Assembly: GCA_038227045.1 (NCBI GenBank)
Contig: JBBRQD010000086.1
Coordinates: 1-23,856 of the forward strand
Source of the DNA: JANXLS01 sp038227045
GTDB taxonomy: Bacteria > Planctomycetota > SZUA-567 > H5-PLA8
Length of the DNA: 23,856 nucleotides
Direction of reading: 5' to 3'
The notes under the pieces were generated by a model, which was not told the DNA's origin, did no database searches, and was given only the letters and a program-made list of their open reading frames with translations. Shown in pieces: positions 14,698-22,078 of this stretch. The translations under genes were made by a program, and so were the position numbers. How positions within the stretch are numbered: position 1 is the first letter of the stretch; each line of letters begins with the position of its first letter.

Positions 14698-15176
14698 GCG
14701 CGGGGCGTCTGGCGGCCGCGGCGAAACGTCGAGCGTCGGTCATCGAACTTCGCCGAGGAAAGTCCGGCCTCCACAGGACAGGGCCATGGGTAACACCCAT
14801 CGGGGGAGGATTCGTAGTTGGAATTCGAACCTCAGGGACAGTGCCACAGAAAACAAACCGCTCGATTAACGGCGGTTGAAAGTTAGAAGGTTGAAGGTTG
14901 AATTTCAAAAGACATTTAACTTTCAACCTTCTAACTTTCAACCGTCGTTAAACGAGTAAGGGTGAAACGGCGGGGTAAGAGCCCACCGCTTCGACGGCGA
15001 ACGTCGAAGGCACGGCAAACCCGGCCCGGAGCAAGCCCAAATAGGCGGAGAGGCGCGGTTCGCGCCGATCGAAGGCATATCCGCGGGTAGGGCGCTCGAG
15101 CCCGCCGGCAACGGCGGGCCTAGATAAATGGCCGCCCTCGCAAGAGAACAAAAGCCGGCTTACGGATGCCCCGCGC
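14698..15176 (+). ncRNA. rnpB: RNase P RNA (bacterial type A) with enlarged P12
   Basis: This is the catalytic RNA of ribonuclease P, which matures tRNA 5' ends. Helix P1 forms between GCGCGGGGCGTC (14698-14709) and GATGCCCCGCGC (15165-15176). Universally conserved elements appear in order: GAGGAAAGTCCGG from 14755, then ACAG and the CATGGGTAACACCCAT hairpin. GTGCCACAGAAAACAAACCGC comes just before P12, and TAAGGGTGAAACGG and GGTAAGAGCCCACCGC come just after it. GGCAAACCC follows, and near the 3' end AGAACAAAAGCCGGCTTACGG completes the P4 core. The RNA is about 479 nt, longer than most type A RNAs (about 350-400), because P12 is a 42-bp repeat-derived hairpin (14861-14956). A T7 run follows P1 directly. 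Confidence 0.97.
14861..14956 (+). repeat. Heptamer-repeat hairpin forming P12 of RNase P RNA
   Basis: Left arm 14861-14902 and right arm 14915-14956 are 42-nt near-perfect reverse complements with a 12-base loop. From 14874 the left arm consists of four consecutive seven-base units related to GGTTGAA (14874, 14881, 14888, 14895). The hairpin sits between the conserved ACAAACCGC and TAAGGGTGAAAC segments, i.e. exactly at P12. It replaces the usual P12 of about a dozen base pairs. Confidence 0.92.
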
Positions 15177-15185
15177 GCTTTTTTT
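15177..15185 (+). terminator. T-tract ending rnpB transcript
   Basis: Seven consecutive Ts (15179-15185) follow the GC-rich 3' strand of P1. The long-range P1 helix rather than a local hairpin would act as the stem. Confidence 0.45.
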
Positions 15186-15186
15186 A

Positions 15187-15350
15187 TCTCTCGCAGAGGC
15201 GCAAAGACGCAAAGAACGGCGAATGGCAGACAAGGAGACAAGGAGACCGGGAGACAGTGGGACAGGGGAGAAATAGCTTGCGATTTAGCGTAAATTGTCT
15301 TTTATATAATCGTCTTTTATTTGCCGTTCTTTGCGTCTCTGCGAGAGAAT
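15187..15350. repeat. Inverted repeat of 8-mer CGCAAAGA units with internal 8-mer tandem
   Basis: The left arm (15187-15223) reads CTCTCGCAGAG, then two eight-base units ending GCAAAG, then AACGGC. The right arm (15320-15350) is its reverse complement with one unit fewer. The spacer begins with five consecutive degenerate 8-mers (GACAAGGA and variants, about 15229-15269), followed by AT-rich sequence. It fills most of the gap between rnpB and the next gene, and the right arm ends about 30 bases before the start codon at 15382. Confidence 0.85.
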
Positions 15351-15381
15351 AAATTGTTCTTTTAGAAAAGGGTATATCGCT

Positions 15382-15933
15382 ATGCCGCATCTGGCTCGTC
15401 GTTCCATTCTCTCTATACTAATCGGTCTTTGTGCGTTGCTGCGTGCAGGTGAAGACGAATTGTTCAACGCCAAAGTGGTGGCGTTTTGTGAAAAGAATTT
15501 GAATGAAAAAGTTGGGGACGGGGAATGCGCCGCGCTGGCGGCTCAGGCACTGCGCGCCGCTGGCGCGCGCGGTCGTAATGGCGACAATCCCAGAAAAGAC
15601 GATTACGTGTGGGGTAAAGAAATCTTCGTTCTAGAGTACGACTCTCAGGGATTGAAGGCTACCGGCAAGTATGAGGGCATTCAACCGGGCGACATCATTC
15701 AATACCGCGATGCAGTCTTCAAAGGCAGGAAGGGCAGTAAGGGAACGTACAGTTCGTCGGCGCCGCATCACACCGCGATTGTCTATAAGGTGGGCGCGAA
15801 GGGCCACGAGTTGAAGATACTCGAGCAGAACGCCAACGGCCGGAAGACAGTCGCCGAAGCGTCGCTGCGTCTGGACGATTTGAAAGAAGGCTGGATTCGG
15901 ATTTATCATCCGGTGCCGGAAGAGAAGAAGTAG
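15382..15933 (+). CDS. Small secreted cysteine-protease-fold (CHAP/BBC1-AIM3-like) protein
   Basis: The 183-residue protein has an N-terminal signal peptide (RRSILSILIGLCALLRAG) and a compact domain. The layout is that of papain-like/CHAP amidases: a catalytic-type Cys in VGDGECAALA (Cys49), then QPGDIIQYRD, His129/His130 in APHHTAIVYK, and a polar residue in LKILEQNANG (Gln149/Asn150). The GDGEC...GDIIQ...HTAIV order matches the BBC1/AIM3 cysteine-proteinase-fold domain, which I recall as frequent in planctomycetes. Whether it cuts peptides or peptidoglycan, or only binds, is unknown. The ATG at 15382 is preceded by AAAAGGG at about ten bases; an in-frame start at 15331 would translate the repeat arm and is rejected. 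The gene converges on the rhomboid gene with a 17-base gap. Confidence 0.75.
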   Translation: MPHLARRSILSILIGLCALLRAGEDELFNAKVVAFCEKNLNEKVGDGECAALAAQALRAAGARGRNGDNPRKDDYVWGKEIFVLEYDSQGLKATGKYEGIQPGDIIQYRDAVFKGRKGSKGTYSSSAPHHTAIVYKVGAKGHELKILEQNANGRKTVAEASLRLDDLKEGWIRIYHPVPEEKK

Positions 15934-15950
15934 AGCGAGCTGTCCAAATT

Positions 15951-16910
15951 TTACGGCGAAGGGCTTTTCCTGCCAGCCCATTTAATTTCAATTCCCAACA
16001 TCGACAACTTAAATGGATTGCGCGCCGTATGAATCGTCCAATACTGCAATTCATGCGCTTCGAGGATCTCATCCGTTTCTTTTTGATTTAACACGCCCAT
16101 AAAATGCAGCGACGACCAGATTCCCGCCCATTTGCGCGCTTCGGCCGCGTGATATTTTGCCGCTTCCGAATCCTTTTCGATGTCCGTCGCGTACGCGTAT
16201 TGATATAAATGGTAGGTGGGATTGAAAACCGTCCATCGCGCCGCGCAGATCAACACCGCGGTGACCGCCAGCGTCGCGAAGACGCCGATTCTTCCAATGC
16301 CTTTTCGCCGGCGCCACAATTCGAACGACGTGCCCAATACAAAACCGGAGAGCATTCCGCCGAAGTGCGCCCAATTATCCATGTTGAGAAATCCGAGCAC
16401 GCCGATGCCGATGAGAAACAGCAGGTTGAACGCGTCGGCTCGCACAGCCGAATTTCGCCACGCTTTGCCAAGCACCGGGCAGTTAAGCACCGACACCGCC
16501 AGATGCGCGCCCATGATGCCGCACAGGCTGCCCGACGCGCCTATCGACAAATGGCCGCCAAAAATCATGCTGAAACAAATGCCCGTCACGCCGCTGACCA
16601 GGTAGATCGTGCCAAAATTCGGCGTGCCAAAATAAACCTCGGCGTCCGGCCCGGCGCGCCAGAGAAAATTCATGTTGAAAAAGATATGAATCAGGCCGCC
16701 GTGGAGAAACATCGGCGCGATCAGGCACACCCATTCGCCTTCCCACAGCCGCTCGCGCAGGCTCGCGCCCAATGCCACGAGTACGCTGGAATTCATGGTC
16801 ATCAGATCCTGCGAGCGAAACGCCGCAACGAAGTAGAGCGCGACGTTGATCGCCAGCGTGGCCATTGTAAATGGCGCAAGCGAAAATAAGCTCGCATTGG
16901 AGCGTGTCAT
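15951..16910 (-). CDS. Rhomboid-family intramembrane serine protease
   Basis: The 319-residue protein has a six-helix rhomboid core and a soluble C-terminal extension of about 110 residues. The diagnostic elements are intact. HGGLIHIFFNMNFLW (70-84) holds the conserved His/Asn of helix 2. GASGSLCG places the nucleophile Ser126, and DNWAHFGGMLSGF places the partner His182. Rhomboids cleave substrates within the membrane. The extension (AAKYHAAEARKWAGIW...) looks helical. The ATG at 16910 overlaps the upstream gene's TGA as ATGA, so it is translationally coupled to the giant CBM9/propeller protein. Longer readings of the frame up to 17477 are antisense or frame-shadow and give low-complexity Arg-rich sequence. 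A functional link to the coupled gene is suggested but not shown. Confidence 0.92.
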   Translation of the reverse strand: MTRSNASLFSLAPFTMATLAINVALYFVAAFRSQDLMTMNSSVLVALGASLRERLWEGEWVCLIAPMFLHGGLIHIFFNMNFLWRAGPDAEVYFGTPNFGTIYLVSGVTGICFSMIFGGHLSIGASGSLCGIMGAHLAVSVLNCPVLGKAWRNSAVRADAFNLLFLIGIGVLGFLNMDNWAHFGGMLSGFVLGTSFELWRRRKGIGRIGVFATLAVTAVLICAARWTVFNPTYHLYQYAYATDIEKDSEAAKYHAAEARKWAGIWSSLHFMGVLNQKETDEILEAHELQYWTIHTARNPFKLSMLGIEIKWAGRKSPSP

Positions 16911-19900
16911 TGAAAGATCACCTCGCCCCAATTCTTCGGTTCGAGCATCAATTCGAAGACCGCGTCGTCCACGAGACCCGTGTGCTGATTGCTCCAGTAC
17001 GAGCGCAGACGCGTGCGCTGGCCGGCGGGATCGCCATACGTCGCGCCGAAATCGCCGCGCAGCGTTTGCCCGGCGGCGGGGATGAATTCGAGCGCGCTTA
17101 ATGGAATCGCGGCCTCGACCACGTAGCTGTCGCCGCGTTTCGTCACTTTGATTTGCGCGTCGCCGAGCACCTGGACATCGGCAACGATGTATTCCTTGAT
17201 CACGCCCGAACTGAATGTTTTCGGGCTGCGAATCTTGTCCTTCGCCGCGACGGGCCGATACAGGACCGCCGTCGGATTGCCCTTGAAATTCCCGATGCTC
17301 AAGCGCACGTCGCCCAGCGCGGCCTTGTCGCGTTTCGCGTCTGATTTGGCGTCGGTGCCGAGCTGGAAATCCACGGTGTCGCCGCCGAGATACAGCGACT
17401 CCGCCGCTTCGGCTCCATTGACCCACGGCGTCTTGTCGCGCACGTCCCACGCGAGATACAGATTCTTCTCGTCCCATGCGGCGGCGGCGCGGATTTTGGT
17501 CTCTTCCTGCTTTTGGAATTGAGCGAATTCCGCGCCCTTGAAATCGGCGTCGAAATTCCCGGTGAATTTCGGCGACGCTTTTTTCACGGCGATCTTGCGC
17601 GAGCCGACGGCGGCCTGCAACTGTTCCTCGCGCAGTTTGCGCGCTTTGACGGTGTCCTCTTCGCTCACTTTAATGCTCGTCCCGGCCAGCGCCTGCACGC
17701 GGTCGAGGCCGGTGACTTCGAGATTCCAATACGCCGTCTTGCCCGCCTGCAAATATAGCTTGCCATCGGTGCCCTGCGTGATGCTGCCCCCGAAGTCTTC
17801 TCCGCCCATTCCCGGCGGCGTGTGCGTCATGTCGGCGCCGGGCAGCGCCTGCTCCGGCCACTTCACTTTCATCGGGTCGCCTTCAAAAAGCTGCGTCAGA
17901 TAAAAGCCATCTTCAGTGAGAATATGCCATTCGCCGACATTCGTGGGGATCACCCAGATGTTGCCAATCGGCGCGGGCAGTTTAGCCGATCCCGTGGGGC
18001 CGAAGGAGCCGCGTATCAAGCCCACTTCCGGCGGACAGGCGTTGTGCGAACCGTGGACGCCGGTGAAGTTGTCAGGGTACGTCCAGCGCGTCTGCCCCGT
18101 CGCGATATCCGCGCATGTGAAAAGCGAATGGTTCTGATTGTATTCGCCATTGCGCAAAACCAGGCGCCCGTCCACCGAACCCAGCCCGGCGATCGGCAAT
18201 TTGACAGGCTTCGACAACTCGTAACGCGGCGCGCCGCAGGCCGTGAATCCGGCGACCTTGAACTGCTTCTCCGCGTCACGGCCCGAACCCGCGCCATAGA
18301 AGGTGAGGTCGGGGGTCATGAACATGTACCAGCCGGTGACGCGCACGATGCCGTCCGTGATAACGATCTCGTTCGGCTGTTTGATTCCATCGCCATTTTC
18401 GTCGGCCCACATCGCCGTCTTGGTAGCCGTGCCGGTTTTGCCGTGCGCGGGCGGTGGAATATCTTTGCCGTCGTTGTCCACATACCAGATCGAACTGCGC
18501 AGTTTGTAATCGCCGTCGCCGATGCGTTCGAAAATGTTGACCGTGCCGAGATCGAATGCCCAGCGCGTCGCCGTAGCCAGATAGTTTTTTCCGTTCGCGC
18601 CGACACCGTACCGCGCATTCTCCATGCCGTCGCGCGTAATCACACCCGTGCATTGGGCGCGTCCCGTTGCGGGATCGAGCCGCCATTCGCAGCCTTGCCC
18701 CGCCATGACATTCGGATCAGTCGGCGAAATCGCGCCACCCAGCGCGCCGTAACTCGACGGGCCGAAGAATTCGGTCACGAGTTTTCCCGTCTTCGGATCC
18801 CAGACACTGACGCGTTTCGGCGACGGGTCGGATTCCACGACCCACAGTTTTCCATCCGCATCGACCGCCATATTTTTGACAAAACGCACTCCGTCGGATT
18901 GCCACGGACCCAGCAGCGCGCGTCCGCCTTTGCGGCCAATTTCAAGAACCTTTGCGCCGATGTCATCGGCATCGGGATGCCCCACGACATAATTCAGCGG
19001 TTCGCTCAACGCTTCGTATACCTGATCCTTCCCAAGTGCAAAACATGCCGTGTGCGCATTAGCGGACTTTGCCGCGGAAAGTTTAAGCGGCGGATTCGTG
19101 TTGGGATTGTCGGCGGGTGTGAGCTTTTCCACGTGCGTATCGCCGGAGAGATAATGAAGAACATTGGCTTTCACCGCAAGAGTTCCGGGCGCGTTCGCCG
19201 GCACGGTTCGGATCAGTTTGCCTGTTTTCGCGTCGAGTATGGCGATCAAATTCGCGCTCGTGAATGAGAGGAACAGCTTTCCGGTGCCCGCCGCGATCGC
19301 GTCGGCCCTCTCTGGCTTTGCGGCGGCATCCGCGGCCCAGAGCGATTTGATTTTTACGTCCGCGCTTTCGGCGCCTTCCCATTTCAGGTAGCTGCCGTCT
19401 TTCGCATTGAGCTTATAAAAACTCGCGCCTTCCGCGTCCGGCCCCGACAAACCGCCGAGAACGTAAAGCACGCCGCCATCCGCCGCGAGCGCTTTCACTC
19501 CGGCAATGCCGCCGCGATTGTTGCCCCAGAGCACATGCCCTTGCAGATCGCACGCGATCAGCGATTTGCCCGCCTCCGCGCCGCTCCAGCCGAGATACAC
19601 CTGCGTCTCGTCGGTCGCGACCGACGACGGGATGCCATGATCGCCGCCCCAATTTCCTTTGCCGTCGGCGCTGTCCCAGGGCGCGATGCCGCCGTTCCCG
19701 GCCCAGCCGCGCAGCTTCAGCCCGATGCCGGAATGCGTCAGCGCGCTCCAGGTGTAGTCGCCCGCCGGCACCGGTTCGCCGAGTCGCGTCCACGACGGCG
19801 TCGTGAGTCCGTCCCATTTGACTTCGTGCTTTCCCTTGGTGAAAAACACCGTATTGAGCAGTTGCCGCGCGACGCGGCCGTCGGTGCTTTTTAAATTGAG

Positions 19901-20803
19901 CGAAATGTAGCCGTCCGCGGGCATGGTGAATTCGATGGGAATGAAGCCGGGCAATTCCTTCGATTTGATCAGCCCCGTCCAGTCCACGACCGGCGCTCCG
20001 TTCTCCAGTTTTACCGCGAACTCGCGCCCATCGGCGAGGCGCACCGGCTGAATCTTCGCGCCGCCTTTCGCTTCAAGCGTTGCGCTGCCCCAACAATTAA
20101 ATGCCATGAAGGTGAACACGCGGTCGGGCGTGAGACCCGGCTTGAACAAATCTTTCACCGTCAAACGACCCTTCGTGCCGATGGTGAAGTTCGGTTCGAA
20201 TGTCAGAGTCAACGAATCACCCGCTTTAAGCGCAAGGCCGTCGCGCGTGAGCAGCTTCCATGGAATCGCGATTTCCTGATTGTATCCCTTGCCATCCGCG
20301 TTGAGCGTGAACGCCTGCTGTGCCCCGTCGGACTTTTTTGCGTCCACGACGACACCCTCTTTGAACGTCGTCCCCTGCTCGATTTTGATGACATCCGCGC
20401 CATCGCGCCCGCGCCACGCGGTGAAATGCTGGCCGCGCTCCTGCGGCGTTCCCTGCGCGGTGATCGTGCGGAATTGCAGGCAGTCGCCCGCGAAACCGTA
20501 GTCCGCGATGGTCTGGCCGGGATTGTTCATCGGCGTGTCATCGATCCAGCGGGCGAGCAGATACAGATTCTCCGCGTCGTACTGCGCGTGAAGCCAGATG
20601 GCGAAATGTTCGCGCTGTTCCTCGACATCGTCACATGCGAAGATGCCTCCGGACAAATCCCAGTCATCCACCTTGCCGTCCACAACGACTTTTCCCGGCG
20701 CGGGCAGGATGCGGAAGCTGATGTTTTCGGTCTGGGAGGCGTATGTGGCACTGGCGAAGACGAAGACTGCGAGGGCTGGCCAAAACAGTTTCAAACGACA
20801 CAT
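16907..20803 (-). CDS. Secreted giant protein: CBM9-like, FlgD-like, beta-propeller, CBM9-like
   Basis: The 1298-residue protein has a clear signal peptide (RLKLFWPALAVFVFASATYAS). Residues about 25-225 form a CBM9/DOMON-like domain (VVVDGKVDDWD... AENLYLLARWID... YNQEIAIPWKLL). A FlgD-like bundle (about 290-360: RVARQLLNTVFFTKGKHEVKWDG... PAGDYTW) precedes a long region (about 370-1040). That region has repeated propeller-type blades such as LIACDLQGHVLWGN, AILDAKTGKLIRTV, WDPKTGKLVTEFF and DADGKLWVVESD. Residues about 1070-1298 are a second CBM9-like domain (AAWDEKNLYLAWDVRD... DTVDFQLGTD... AIPLSALEF). No catalytic motif is recognised. Probable role: extracellular or periplasmic carbohydrate or cell-surface binding. 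It overlaps the rhomboid gene by ATGA; AAGGGA lies about ten bases before its ATG. Confidence 0.85.
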   Translation of the reverse strand: MCRLKLFWPALAVFVFASATYASQTENISFRILPAPGKVVVDGKVDDWDLSGGIFACDDVEEQREHFAIWLHAQYDAENLYLLARWIDDTPMNNPGQTIADYGFAGDCLQFRTITAQGTPQERGQHFTAWRGRDGADVIKIEQGTTFKEGVVVDAKKSDGAQQAFTLNADGKGYNQEIAIPWKLLTRDGLALKAGDSLTLTFEPNFTIGTKGRLTVKDLFKPGLTPDRVFTFMAFNCWGSATLEAKGGAKIQPVRLADGREFAVKLENGAPVVDWTGLIKSKELPGFIPIEFTMPADGYISLNLKSTDGRVARQLLNTVFFTKGKHEVKWDGLTTPSWTRLGEPVPAGDYTWSALTHSGIGLKLRGWAGNGGIAPWDSADGKGNWGGDHGIPSSVATDETQVYLGWSGAEAGKSLIACDLQGHVLWGNNRGGIAGVKALAADGGVLYVLGGLSGPDAEGASFYKLNAKDGSYLKWEGAESADVKIKSLWAADAAAKPERADAIAAGTGKLFLSFTSANLIAILDAKTGKLIRTVPANAPGTLAVKANVLHYLSGDTHVEKLTPADNPNTNPPLKLSAAKSANAHTACFALGKDQVYEALSEPLNYVVGHPDADDIGAKVLEIGRKGGRALLGPWQSDGVRFVKNMAVDADGKLWVVESDPSPKRVSVWDPKTGKLVTEFFGPSSYGALGGAISPTDPNVMAGQGCEWRLDPATGRAQCTGVITRDGMENARYGVGANGKNYLATATRWAFDLGTVNIFERIGDGDYKLRSSIWYVDNDGKDIPPPAHGKTGTATKTAMWADENGDGIKQPNEIVITDGIVRVTGWYMFMTPDLTFYGAGSGRDAEKQFKVAGFTACGAPRYELSKPVKLPIAGLGSVDGRLVLRNGEYNQNHSLFTCADIATGQTRWTYPDNFTGVHGSHNACPPEVGLIRGSFGPTGSAKLPAPIGNIWVIPTNVGEWHILTEDGFYLTQLFEGDPMKVKWPEQALPGADMTHTPPGMGGEDFGGSITQGTDGKLYLQAGKTAYWNLEVTGLDRVQALAGTSIKVSEEDTVKARKLREEQLQAAVGSRKIAVKKASPKFTGNFDADFKGAEFAQFQKQEETKIRAAAAWDEKNLYLAWDVRDKTPWVNGAEAAESLYLGGDTVDFQLGTDAKSDAKRDKAALGDVRLSIGNFKGNPTAVLYRPVAAKDKIRSPKTFSSGVIKEYIVADVQVLGDAQIKVTKRGDSYVVEAAIPLSALEFIPAAGQTLRGDFGATYGDPAGQRTRLRSYWSNQHTGLVDDAVFELMLEPKNWGEVIFQ

Positions 20804-20869
20804 TTTCAGAATTCCCTTTCGTAACGGTCCGATTCAATTCACCGAAGGCGGGGTGCCCAATTCAGTTCC

Positions 20870-22042
20870 TCAACCCAACGGCGAACGAAGCGCCTTCAAA
20901 CGCCGCCCGGCCTCCAGCAGCGTCTCTTCCTTCTTGCAATAACAGAACCGCACCATCTTCTTCGCTTCCAGTGCGCCTTTGCGATAAAAGCTCGAACACG
21001 GCACGCATGCCACGCCGATTTTTTCGATCAGAAAGCGGGTGAATTCCACGTCGTCTTGTATGCCCACGTCGGGATATTCGGTCATGATGTAATATGCGCC
21101 TTGCGGCGGGAAGCATTTGAATCCCGCATCGCCCAACGCCTTGAGTAAAATGGCGCGCCGCTCGCTGTAGAATCCGCTCAGGTGCCCGTAATAATCCGGC
21201 GCGAAACGCAGCGCGGCCGCCGCGCCTTCCTGCAAGGGCGCGGGCGCGCCGACGGTCAGAAAATCGTGTACTTTGCGGATCGCATTGGTGATCTCCGGCG
21301 GAGCGATGCAGTAGCCCAGACGCCAGCCGGTAACGCTGTATGTTTTGCTCAAGCCGCTGATCGTCACCGTCCGTTCGCGCAGTCCCGGCAACGCGGCCGG
21401 ATAGACGTGCGTGCTGGGTTCGTAAACGATGTGCTCGTAGATTTCATCGGTGTAAATCAAGGCGTCGTGTTCAATCGCCAACTGCCCGATGAATTCCAGC
21501 TCCTCGCGCGTGAAGACTTTTCCGGTGGGGTTGTGCGGCGTGTTGACGATGATGCCTTTTGTCCGGGGCGAGAATGCCGCGCGCAGTTCGGCGCGGTCGA
21601 AACTCCAGTCCGGCGGGCTCATTTTCACGTAGACGGGCGTGGCGCCGGAGAGAATGCAGTCCGGTCCGTAGTTTTCGTAAAAAGGTTCGAAGACGATCAC
21701 CTCTTCGCCGGGATCGAGCGTCGCAAGCAGTGCCGAGATCATCGCTTCGGTCGAGCCGCAGCAGACGGTCAGTTCGCGCTCGGAATCGATGTCGAGTCCC
21801 GTGAACCGCTTGGTCTTTTCGACCAGCCCGTCGCGAAACGATTTCGCGCCCCAGGTGATCGCGTATTGATTCTTGTCGTTGTCAATGGCCGCCTTTGCCG
21901 CGTCCTTGATCGCCTGCGGCGCCGGAAAATCCGGAAATCCCTGCGCCAGATTGACGGCGTTGTGCTTGACGCAAAGCCGCGACATTTCGCGGATCACGGA
22001 TTCGGTAAAACGAGATGCCTTCTGTGAAACCTTCGATTTCAT
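20870..22042 (-). CDS. PLP-dependent class I/II aminotransferase (KAT/methionine-aminotransferase-like)
   Basis: The 390-residue cytoplasmic enzyme matches fold-type I aminotransferases of the kynurenine/methionine/aspartate branch. NLAQGFPDFPAP is the N-terminal substrate motif and QYAITWGAKSFRDGL follows. CCGSTEAM and FEPFYENYGPD hold the cofactor stack. NTPHNPTGK and TDEIYEHIVYE give the Asn, Asp and Tyr cofactor ligands. SGLSKTYSVTGWRLGY contains the Schiff-base Lys233, and MVRFCYCK has the carboxylate-binding Arg. The best family match from memory is YbdL/KAT-like methionine or glutamine transaminase; specificity cannot be fixed from the sequence. It follows the parvulin gene at 31 bases on the same strand, and the gap, including the ribosome-binding region, consists of a GGGGTTA heptamer repeat that supplies an AGGGG/TAGGG purine stretch. 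The CBM9 gene follows 66 bases after the stop. Confidence 0.93.
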   Translation of the reverse strand: MKSKVSQKASRFTESVIREMSRLCVKHNAVNLAQGFPDFPAPQAIKDAAKAAIDNDKNQYAITWGAKSFRDGLVEKTKRFTGLDIDSERELTVCCGSTEAMISALLATLDPGEEVIVFEPFYENYGPDCILSGATPVYVKMSPPDWSFDRAELRAAFSPRTKGIIVNTPHNPTGKVFTREELEFIGQLAIEHDALIYTDEIYEHIVYEPSTHVYPAALPGLRERTVTISGLSKTYSVTGWRLGYCIAPPEITNAIRKVHDFLTVGAPAPLQEGAAAALRFAPDYYGHLSGFYSERRAILLKALGDAGFKCFPPQGAYYIMTEYPDVGIQDDVEFTRFLIEKIGVACVPCSSFYRKGALEAKKMVRFCYCKKEETLLEAGRRLKALRSPLG

Positions 22043-22043
22043 G

Positions 22044-22078
22044 CCCTAACCCCTAGCCCCTGATTCCTAACCCCTACT
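22044..22078 (-). repeat. Telomere-like GGGGTTA heptamer repeat in 5' UTR, potential G-quadruplex
   Basis: Five consecutive seven-base units (plus-strand CCCTAAC and variants at 22044, 22051, 22058, 22065, 22072) fill the gap between the parvulin and aminotransferase genes. On the transcribed (minus-strand) RNA this gives G-runs of 4, 4, 4 and 3 with loops of 10, 3 and 3. The parvulin TAG stop lies inside the first unit and the aminotransferase ATG abuts the last. Confidence 0.9.

Noticed and set aside
15228..15272. GACAAGGA tandem as a possible CRISPR array
   Set aside because: Units are 8 bases long with no spacers; no cas gene is in the window.
16911..17477. N-terminal extension of the rhomboid reading frame
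   Set aside because: Arg/Gly-rich, no membrane or signal features, fully overlaps the CBM9 protein in another frame; the ATG at 16910 with ATGA coupling is a better start.
17822..19267. 481-codon plus-strand open frame inside the CBM9/propeller gene
   Set aside because: Antisense shadow; the minus-strand frame has a signal peptide and recognisable repeated domains.
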